From Acidobacteriaceae bacterium (GTDB lineage: Bacteria > Acidobacteriota > Terriglobia > Terriglobales > Acidobacteriaceae), in contig JARLFX010000038.1 in assembly GCA_031296355.1 (NCBI GenBank), forward strand, positions 1 through 13,451: DNA of 13,451 nucleotides. The letters are read 5' to 3'. Under the pieces are notes generated by a model. It was not told the origin of the DNA, ran no database searches, and saw only the letters and a list, made by a program, of their open reading frames with translations. Of this stretch, positions 1-5,106 are shown one piece after another; the first letter of the stretch is position 1, and each line of letters begins with the position of its first letter. The position numbers were made by a program, and so were the translations under genes.

Positions 1-50
1 GCCGACGCCGGCCTTTTCAGGGCCGCGCTCTACCACTGAGCTATCTGGCC
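1..50 (-). tRNA. tRNA-Phe (GAA), 3' part cut off by window start
   Basis: Read on the minus strand from 50 to 1, this gives a 7-nt acceptor strand GGCCAGA, TA, a D arm GCTC-AGTGGTA-GAGC, one G, a 5-bp anticodon stem CGGCC/GGCCG around the loop CTGAAAA (anticodon GAA, Phe), a GCGTC variable loop and the first bases of the T stem. The T loop and 3' acceptor strand lie outside the window. A possible promoter is a TATACT -10 box on the minus strand (115-120) without a clear -35; that part is a guess. Confidence 0.93.
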
Positions 51-230
51 GTTTGAGATGTCCGGTGAGTTGAATCGGAGAAGAGTCAACAGCAAGACAC
101 AAACGTTCTTCACAAGTATAACAATCGTTGCCGCGATGCGCCACCGCCTGCACCCCGCAATCCATCAGACTGCCACATGGAGTGAAAACTTGTTGCAATA
201 GCGCTCCGGCCAGCCCTGCTTTTCGCAATC

Positions 231-246
231 ATGTCAACGGTTACAT
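231..246. promoter_or_regulatory. Putative GalR-type operator in the regulator's own promoter
   Basis: ATGTCAACGGTTACAT is an imperfect palindrome around a central CG. Compared from memory with the E. coli GalR/GalS consensus GTGTAANCGNTTACAC, it differs only at positions 1, 5 and 16. It shares the TGT...TTACA half-sites with the galK/galT operator at 2670-2685. It lies just upstream of the perfect -10 box at 256-261, where the -35 region should be, so a bound repressor would block RNA polymerase. Autoregulation is inferred. Confidence 0.5.
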
Positions 247-255
247 CGTTCCGGA

Positions 256-261
256 TATAAT
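256..261 (+). promoter_or_regulatory. -10 box of the LacI-family regulator promoter
   Basis: TATAAT, a perfect sigma-70 -10 hexamer, lies about 65 bp before the regulator's start codon. The expected -35 position (232-238) has no good TTGACA match and overlaps the putative operator. A weak -35 suits a low-level regulator gene. Confidence 0.5.
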
Positions 262-315
262 CGGTCGAGAATCAAGTGGAAATTTAATTTCGTGGCTGCC
301 ACCAGCTTCCGGCAT

Positions 316-320
316 GAGGT
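316..320 (+). promoter_or_regulatory. Ribosome binding site that selects the TTG start
   Basis: GAGGT ends 6 nt before TTG at 327 but directly abuts the GTG at 321. Shine-Dalgarno spacing therefore favours TTG 327 as the true start, which gives the standard LacI N-terminus MNIRDVAERA. Confidence 0.6.
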
Positions 321-326
321 GTGTGT

Positions 327-1334
327 TTGAATATTCGCGATGTAGCCGAGCGTGCCAGGGTTTCTACCGCCACGGTCTCGCGTGTCATGAGCGGGATTGA
401 TGTGGTGAAGCCTGCGACAGTCGCTCGCGTGCGCAAGGCTGTCGAAGAGCTCGGTTACGTCCCCAATTCCAGCGCGCGCATGCTCAGCATGGGCCGCAGC
501 AATTTGTTCGGCGTCGTCATCTCCGATATCACCAATCCCTTTTTCCCGGAACTCATCCACACCTTCAACGAGCTCGCCGTGCAGCACAAATACCGCGCCG
601 TCTTTGCCAATACGAACTACAGCCCCGCGCGCATGGAAGCATCCATCCAGGGCCTGCTGGAGCAGAAGGTAGAGGGCATTGCGATCATGACCTCTGAGAT
701 GGGGCCGCATCTCATTCGCATGATCGCCGACCGCGGCATCCCCATGGTATTTCTCGATCAGCCTGTCTCGCAGAAAAATCTCAGCAATATTGTGGTCGAT
801 TACAAATCCGGCATGGAGCAGGCGCTGGATCACATCATCGCCCTGGGGCATCACCGCATCGCCTATATCGGCGGCCCGCAGAACCTGCGCTCTGCCGCGT
901 GGCGGCAGAAATTCTTCATGGAAGCTCTGCGTGAAAAAGGCATCACCATGAACGAAGCGTATCTGGCGACAGGGAACCATCGTGTGGATGGCGGACGCGC
1001 TGCGATGCAAAAGATCCTGCAGCACCGCCTCGCGCCCACAGCCGTGCTCACGTCAAACGATCTCACCGCCATCGGCGCGATTGCCGCCATCTATGAAGCC
1101 GGGCTGCAGGTGCCCCGTGATATCTCCGTTGTCGGGTTTGACGATATCGAGATCAGCGGCTCGTTCAATCCGCCGCTCACCACCGTCAGGTTGTCACGTG
1201 CAGAGATTGCCACCCGCGCCTTCTTCGCGCTCTACTCCGCCACCAACAAAACTGCATTGCCGCGCGCGGAGCATCTCATCCCCACAGGCCTCATCATTCG
1301 CAAATCCACTGCGCCGCCGCCACATGGTAAGTAG
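327..1334 (+). CDS. LacI/GalR-family transcriptional regulator of the galactose cluster
   Basis: A 335-residue DNA-binding repressor-type protein. Residues 2-24 form the helix-turn-helix, with the turn and recognition helix VSTATVSRVMSG very close to GalR and CytR. Residues 44-59 (YVPNSSARMLSMGRSN) match the hinge-helix region. Residues 60-330 form a periplasmic-binding-protein-like sensor with the usual landmarks DITNPFFPEL, RIAYIGG and ISVVGFDDIE. I start it at TTG 327 rather than GTG 321, because GAGGT at 316-320 is well spaced only for the TTG and the result matches family N-termini. It ends 5 bp before the convergent galK stop, leaving no room for a terminator between them. Family membership is certain. 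Control of gal genes is inferred from position and from GalR-like palindromes at 231-246 and 2670-2685. The ligand (galactose or another sugar) cannot be read from the sequence. Confidence 0.93.
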   Translation: MNIRDVAERARVSTATVSRVMSGIDVVKPATVARVRKAVEELGYVPNSSARMLSMGRSNLFGVVISDITNPFFPELIHTFNELAVQHKYRAVFANTNYSPARMEASIQGLLEQKVEGIAIMTSEMGPHLIRMIADRGIPMVFLDQPVSQKNLSNIVVDYKSGMEQALDHIIALGHHRIAYIGGPQNLRSAAWRQKFFMEALREKGITMNEAYLATGNHRVDGGRAAMQKILQHRLAPTAVLTSNDLTAIGAIAAIYEAGLQVPRDISVVGFDDIEISGSFNPPLTTVRLSRAEIATRAFFALYSATNKTALPRAEHLIPTGLIIRKSTAPPPHGK

Positions 1335-1339
1335 CGTTG

Positions 1340-2485
1340 CTATGCTGTGCACCGGTTTGTGTTGCGCTCGATAGCCCCATCCACTGCCTCACACACAAAC
1401 GTATCCGCTTCGATGTTCAGGTGCTTGCGATACGCGTTCTTCAGTGAAATTGCAAAACTCTCTGCATGGATGCGCGTCACCAGGTTCACGGTGCAACCGC
1501 CAAAGCCGCCCCCCGTCATGCGCGCGCCATAGCATCCCGGCAGTGCTGCTGCTGTGTCCACCAGAAAATCCACTTCGTCGCAACTGCATTCAAAGTCGTC
1601 GCGCTGGCTGGCATGCGCCTCCACCATCAGTTTGCCCAGCCGAGCCGGATCGCCCTGCACCATCGCCTCTTTCGCCTCGCGTACGCGCTTGTTTTCAGAG
1701 ATGACGTGGTGGCATCGCCGATACGAGTTTGGCGTCATGCTGTCTTTGCATGCTTCCAACTGCTCCAGCGTCGCTCCGCCCAGGTTCTTCACGCCGGGGA
1801 ATGCCGCGCAGATCACAGCCTGTCCGGCTTCCAGCTCTTTTCTGCGCGTGCCATATTCGCCGCTTGCAACGGAGTGCTTCACCATCGAATTGCACACCAC
1901 AATGCACGTGTCCGCCATCCCGCCCTGGTTCATTGGGATGTGCTCATAGGCGAGCGTCCCCGTCTCCAGCAGCAACGCATGGCCCGCCTTCGCCATGGTG
2001 ATCACAAACTGGTCCATGATGCCGCACGGCGAATGCACATACTGGTTCTCCGCTGCCTGGCACATCAGCGCGATCTGCTCTGGCGGCATCGTCTTGTCCG
2101 CCAGGCAAAGCATCGCGAGTGCAGTGGCTACCTCGACGGATGCGGATGAACTCACTCCCGCTCCGAACGGAACATTGCCGCGCAGATGCAGATGGAACCC
2201 CGGCAACTCCACGCCGCGCCGCTGCAACTGGCGCAGCACGCCCACGGGATAGTCGCACCACACTCCGGTTCTGTCCGAGCGGTCATCGCGCGTCATCATC
2301 CGCTCTTCAGGGAACTGCTCGCTGGTGAACCTGTACTGCTCATCATCACTCGGTGCAATCGTCGCGATCGTCTGGAAGGGAATCGCCATCGGCAGCACCA
2401 GCCCGCCGGTATAGTCCGTGTGCTCGCCCAGCAGATTCACCCGCGCCGGTGCAATAAACTCCTGCTCAAAAACTTCTTTGCCCAT
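1340..2485 (-). CDS. galK: Galactokinase
   Basis: The first Leloir enzyme: ATP plus alpha-D-galactose gives galactose-1-phosphate, in the cytoplasm. At 381 residues it matches the normal bacterial length. All three GHMP-kinase motifs are present: the galactokinase signature PARVNLLGEHTDY (13-25, with Arg15 in the catalytic position), the ATP-binding loop NVPFGAGVSSSAS (104-116), and the C-terminal MTGGGFGGC (323-331). CGIMDQF (154-160) carries the catalytic Asp158. The reading frame stays open upstream to 2572, but I start at ATG 2485 because GGAAGGA sits 6 nt before it and the upstream residues resemble no galactokinase. It is divergent from galT and convergent with the regulator. Its putative promoter at 2669-2698 shares an operator with the galT promoter, and its roughly 175-nt leader would carry a REP hairpin. 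Confidence 0.97.
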   Translation of the reverse strand: MGKEVFEQEFIAPARVNLLGEHTDYTGGLVLPMAIPFQTIATIAPSDDEQYRFTSEQFPEERMMTRDDRSDRTGVWCDYPVGVLRQLQRRGVELPGFHLHLRGNVPFGAGVSSSASVEVATALAMLCLADKTMPPEQIALMCQAAENQYVHSPCGIMDQFVITMAKAGHALLLETGTLAYEHIPMNQGGMADTCIVVCNSMVKHSVASGEYGTRRKELEAGQAVICAAFPGVKNLGGATLEQLEACKDSMTPNSYRRCHHVISENKRVREAKEAMVQGDPARLGKLMVEAHASQRDDFECSCDEVDFLVDTAAALPGCYGARMTGGGFGGCTVNLVTRIHAESFAISLKNAYRKHLNIEADTFVCEAVDGAIERNTNRCTA

Positions 2486-2491
2486 GCCAAA

Positions 2492-2498
2492 TCCTTCC
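2492..2498 (-). promoter_or_regulatory. galK ribosome binding site
   Basis: Minus-strand GGAAGGA is 6 nt upstream of ATG 2485. It fixes the galK start and argues against the longer open frame to 2572. Confidence 0.8.
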
Positions 2499-2583
2499 GT
2501 TCGTTCCTGTAGCCGTTGTGTGCCAATTTCTGTTGGTGTATGCCTTGAATTACTCCCTATCCAACCCCCCAACCCTAACCCCT

Positions 2584-2612
2584 GTCATTCTGAGCGAAGC
2601 GAAGAATCTGCT
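2584..2612 (+). repeat. REP-like palindromic repeat, copy 1 (ATTCT/AGAAT stem)
   Basis: Begins GTCATTCTGAGCG and ends AAGAATCTGCT. Arms ATTCT (2587-2591) and AGAAT (2603-2607) can pair. Inside them, opposed GA/GA and GC/GC pairs close a GAA loop. In the galK direction it lies in the mRNA leader. Confidence 0.8.
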
Positions 2613-2656
2613 TTTAGCCGCGCCACATCCCTCCACCCACGGCAAAACCGCACCGC

Positions 2657-2686
2657 TTGACCGAGCTGAGTGTAAGGGCTTACATT
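2657..2686 (+). promoter_or_regulatory. Putative galT-galE promoter (rightward)
   Basis: TTGACC (-35, 2657-2662), an 18-bp spacer and TACATT (-10, 2681-2686). The -10 overlaps the GalR-like palindrome, so repressor and polymerase would exclude each other. Predicted transcription start is near 2693, giving a galT leader of about 140 nt. The -10 is only 4/6, so the call rests partly on the symmetry with the opposing promoter. Confidence 0.55.
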
Positions 2687-2698
2687 TACTGCTGTCAA
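2669..2698 (-). promoter_or_regulatory. Putative galK promoter (leftward)
   Basis: On the minus strand: TTGACA (-35, perfect, 2698-2693), an 18-bp spacer and TACACT (-10, 2674-2669). It is the mirror image of the galT promoter around 2677.5, so the two cannot both be occupied. Predicted start is near 2662. Confidence 0.55.
2670..2685. promoter_or_regulatory. GalR-like operator between galK and galT
   Basis: GTGTAAGGGCTTACAT contains a perfect 6-bp inverted repeat, TGTAAG/CTTACA, around a GG centre. It closely matches the E. coli GalR-type operator consensus (from memory), the main difference being GG instead of CG at the centre. It overlaps both divergent -10 boxes. The likely ligand is the LacI-family protein encoded at 327-1334. 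Confidence 0.75.
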
Positions 2699-2750
2699 GA
2701 TTTCCTCCTGCTCCTGTTCCATGAGCTTCCCCGGAGACGGCTCGGATACC

Positions 2751-2766
2751 GCCCTGGATTCAGGGC
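2751..2766 (+). other. Short perfect hairpin in the galT leader
   Basis: GCCCTG and CAGGGC (6-bp perfect stem) flank a GATT loop, about 60 nt into the predicted galT transcript. No U-run follows, so it is not a classical terminator. Its role is unknown and it may be chance. Confidence 0.35.
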
Positions 2767-2834
2767 TCTTGCGCAATACCCGCTGTAGATCAATGCTCGG
2801 CAGGTAACATGAACCGGAAGGTGCACGCATTTCC

Positions 2835-3884
2835 ATGGACGACGTTTTTCGCAGCACTCCACACCGCCGCTGGAACCCCCTGAAGCGCGAGTGGGTGCTG
2901 GTCTCGCCGCATCGCGCTCTGCGCCCCTGGCAGGGCCAGATGGAGAAGCCCGCCACGCCCCCCAGCGTCGCATTCGATCCCCAATGTTATCTCTGCCCGG
3001 GCAATGTCCGCGCCGGTGGCGAGCACACGCCCACCTACACCGGCACCTATATCTTTCCAAATGATTTCGCCGCTCTGCGTCCTGACGAATCCACGGCGCA
3101 GATGGATGCGAACGGCGCTGGCCTCTTGCGTGCTGAAACGGAACGTGGTGTCTGCCGCGTGATCTGTTTTGACCCGCGCCACGACCTCACCCTCGCCACC
3201 ATGGAGCTTGCCGCTATCCGCCGCGTGGTGGATGCCTGGACCGAGCAATCCGTGGAACTCGGTTCGCGGCCTGACATCGGCTACGTGCAGATCTTCGAAA
3301 ACCGCGGCGCCATGATGGGCGCCAGCAATCCGCATCCACACGGCCAGATCTGGGCAACCGAGCACGTACCCAACGAGTCGTCGTTGGAGCTGGCAGCCCA
3401 GCGTGAGTATGCCGCCACCCACCCCAGCACTCTGCTGGCAGACTATCTCGCGCTTGAACTGCATCAGCAGGAGCGCATCGTCGCGCAGAATGCAACCTGG
3501 GTGGCGCTGGTACCCTTCTGGGCGGTCTGGCCGTTTGAGCTGATGGTGTTGCCTCTGCGCAGCGTTGCCCAGCTCGATGACCTCACCACCGAAGAGCGTG
3601 ACGGCCTCGCTGCAATGTTGCAGACCGTTACCCGTGGCTACAATCGCGTCTTCGATACGCCCTTCCCATACTCCATGGGCCTGCATCCCGCGCCAGCCGA
3701 TGGTCTGCCGCATCCGGAGTGGCATCTGCACGCGCACTTCTATCCGCCGCTGCTTCGCTCAGCCACCGTCCGCAAGTTTATGGTCGGCTTTGAGCTGCTC
3801 GGCTCCCCGCAGCGCGATATAACCCCTGAGAGCGCTGCCGAAACGCTGCGCCAGGCGCTCTCACCCGATCAGGAGAAAGCATAA
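2835..3884 (+). CDS. galT: Galactose-1-phosphate uridylyltransferase
   Basis: The second Leloir enzyme: UDP-glucose plus galactose-1-phosphate gives glucose-1-phosphate plus UDP-galactose through a covalent uridylyl-histidine. It has 349 residues, the usual size. The active-site NPHPHGQ (165-171) carries nucleophile His169. The zinc ligands known from E. coli GalT have counterparts Cys51 and Cys54 (CYLC), His116 and His167. HAHFYPPLLRSATVRKF (299-315) matches the conserved C-terminal segment and supplies His299 and His301 of the second metal site. ATG 2835 is the only suitable start; GGAAGG at 2816-2821 is 13 nt upstream, longer than ideal, so translation may be modest. It is followed one base later by galE. 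It probably shares the bidirectional gal promoter with galK. Confidence 0.97.
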   Translation: MDDVFRSTPHRRWNPLKREWVLVSPHRALRPWQGQMEKPATPPSVAFDPQCYLCPGNVRAGGEHTPTYTGTYIFPNDFAALRPDESTAQMDANGAGLLRAETERGVCRVICFDPRHDLTLATMELAAIRRVVDAWTEQSVELGSRPDIGYVQIFENRGAMMGASNPHPHGQIWATEHVPNESSLELAAQREYAATHPSTLLADYLALELHQQERIVAQNATWVALVPFWAVWPFELMVLPLRSVAQLDDLTTEERDGLAAMLQTVTRGYNRVFDTPFPYSMGLHPAPADGLPHPEWHLHAHFYPPLLRSATVRKFMVGFELLGSPQRDITPESAAETLRQALSPDQEKA

Positions 3885-3885
3885 C

Positions 3886-4881
3886 GTGAGCACCCCTCCC
3901 AGCAAACCCATGAATACCCTCGTCACCGGCGGCGCAGGCTACATCGGCGGCACTGTCGTCCGTCAATTGCTCGCCGCGGGCCACAGCGTCACGGTGTATG
4001 ACAATCTCGGTCACGGCAAGCGTGAGAATGTCCCCGCCGGTGTCCCCCTCATCGTCGGCGATGTAGCCGATGCCGCCCGCCTCAACGACCTCTTCGCCAA
4101 AGAAAAGTTCGACGCCGTCCTGCACTTCGCTGCGTTGATTGAAGCCGGCGAGAGCATGGTCTACCCCGAAAAATTCTTCGCCAACAACACCGCCGCCACG
4201 CTCACGCTGCTCACCGCCATCGCCGCGCACAAGGTTCCGCGCCTCGTCTTCTCCTCCACCGCCGCGGTCTACGGCAACCCCGAGAGCTCGCCCATCCCCG
4301 AGACCGCCAAACTCTGGCCCACCAATGCCTACGGTGAATCCAAGCTCCTCGTCGAGCAGATGCTTCGCTGGTTCCATCAGATCCACGGCCTGCGCTACGC
4401 CGTGCTGCGTTACTTCAACGTCGCCGGTGCGCTCGAAGGCTACGGCGAGCAGCACGAGCCCGAGTCCCACCTGATCCCGCTCATCCTCGACGTCGCCCTC
4501 GGCCTGCGCCAGTCCATCAAGATCTTCGGCACCGACTATCCCACGCCAGACGGCACCTGCATCCGCGACTACATCCACGTCGCCGACATCGGCCGCGCCC
4601 ATCTCGCCGCCTTAGCCGGCCTCGCCCAGCAGGAGACCCTTCTCTACAACCTCGGCAATGGCCGCGGTTTCAGCGTGCGCGAAGTCGTCGAATCCGCCCG
4701 CCGCGTCACCGGCCACGCCATCCCCGTCATCGAAGAGCCGCGCCGCCCAGGCGACCCCGCCATCCTCGTCGCCGACTCCCAGAAGATCGCCCGCGAACTA
4801 GGCTGGCAGCCCGAAGTCGCAAAGCTCGACGACATCATCGCCTCCGCCTGGTCGTGGCACCAGAAACGTTTCGCCAAATAA
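3886..4881 (+). CDS. galE: UDP-glucose 4-epimerase
   Basis: Interconverts UDP-galactose and UDP-glucose with tightly bound NAD+, completing the Leloir cycle and supplying UDP-galactose for surface polysaccharide. It has 331 residues and is an extended short-chain dehydrogenase. TGGAGYIGG (14-22) is the NAD-binding glycine motif, and SSTAAVYG (123-130) places Thr125 where E. coli has catalytic Ser124. NAYGESK (147-153) provides the Tyr149/Lys153 catalytic pair. GTG 3886 is preferred over ATG 3910 because AGGAGA (3871-3876) lies 9 nt before it, inside the end of galT, and the one-base gap suggests translational coupling. The position of the substrate-size gate (Tyr299 in E. coli) appears to be Leu294, so UDP-N-acetylhexosamines may also be accepted. 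The last codons are also the start of a 24-bp tandem array. Confidence 0.95.
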   Translation: MSTPPSKPMNTLVTGGAGYIGGTVVRQLLAAGHSVTVYDNLGHGKRENVPAGVPLIVGDVADAARLNDLFAKEKFDAVLHFAALIEAGESMVYPEKFFANNTAATLTLLTAIAAHKVPRLVFSSTAAVYGNPESSPIPETAKLWPTNAYGESKLLVEQMLRWFHQIHGLRYAVLRYFNVAGALEGYGEQHEPESHLIPLILDVALGLRQSIKIFGTDYPTPDGTCIRDYIHVADIGRAHLAALAGLAQQETLLYNLGNGRGFSVREVVESARRVTGHAIPVIEEPRRPGDPAILVADSQKIARELGWQPEVAKLDDIIASAWSWHQKRFAK

Positions 4882-4994
4882 ACAGGATTGTCATTTGCTA
4901 CATAAATTGAATTGTCGTTCGCCAAATGAACCAAAGTGTCATTTGCTACATAAATTGAATTGTCGTTCGCCAAATAAATTGAACTGTCATTCTG
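4875..4994 (+). repeat. Five-unit 24-bp tandem repeat running from the galE stop into a REP copy
   Basis: Units start at 4875, 4899, 4923, 4947 and 4971. Units 2 and 4 are identical and units 1 and 3 nearly so, giving a 48-bp higher-order period. Each unit is close to (c/t)A(a/c)ATAAATTGAATTGTC followed by ATTTGC or GTTCGC. The first unit contains the galE stop codon. The last merges at GTCATTCTG with the head of the REP at 4986. There are no unique spacers, so it is not CRISPR. Confidence 0.85.
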
Positions 4995-5013
4995 AGCGCA
5001 GCGAAGAATCTGC
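4986..5013 (+). repeat. REP-like palindromic repeat, copy 2
   Basis: GTCATTCTGAGCGCAGCG then AAGAATCTGC, with ATTCT/AGAAT arms. A duplicated tail, GAAGAATCTGCTTTTTG, follows at 5034-5050. Together with the tandem array and the hairpin at 5061-5080 it fills the galE-symporter gap; I see no gene there. Confidence 0.8.
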
Positions 5014-5060
5014 TTTTGTTTTTGCTTTTTGCTGAAGAATCTGCTTTTTGCTTTCGTAAG

Positions 5061-5080
5061 GGCACGGCTTCAGCCGCGCC
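5061..5080 (+). repeat. Palindromic element GGCACGGCT/AGCCGCGCC
   Basis: Nine-base arms GGCACGGCT and AGCCGCGCC flank TC and pair except for one A-C mismatch. It lies 26 nt before the symporter start codon, so in mRNA it would fold just upstream of the ribosome binding site at 5095-5100. It resembles a dispersed acidobacterial repeat as I remember it. Confidence 0.5.
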
Positions 5081-5106
5081 AAACACCGTAGATCGAGGAA
5101 AACACT

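Noticed and set aside
1332..1342. Possible terminator between the convergent regulator and galK
   Set aside because: Only 5 bp separate the stops, and I see no stem plus U-run in either direction.
2486..2572. 29-residue N-terminal extension of galactokinase
   Set aside because: No family resemblance, and a strong ribosome site sits right before ATG 2485.
2721..2807. 28-codon small open frame in the galT leader
   Set aside because: No Shine-Dalgarno (the preceding bases are CCTCCT-like, the opposite sense), and composition gives no sign of selection as a leader peptide.
3778..4602. 274-codon minus-strand open frame over galT/galE
   Set aside because: Val/Gly/Asp-rich antisense of galE with no recognisable domain.
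4644..4973. Minus-strand frame with octapeptide repeats (ANDNSIYV-like)
   Set aside because: It is the reverse translation of the 24-bp tandem array plus the galE 3' end. The repeat is frame-neutral and there is no ribosome site, so I treat it as DNA repeat, not protein.
4875..4994. CRISPR-like direct repeats
   Set aside because: The 24-bp units are contiguous with no unique spacers, and no cas genes are present.
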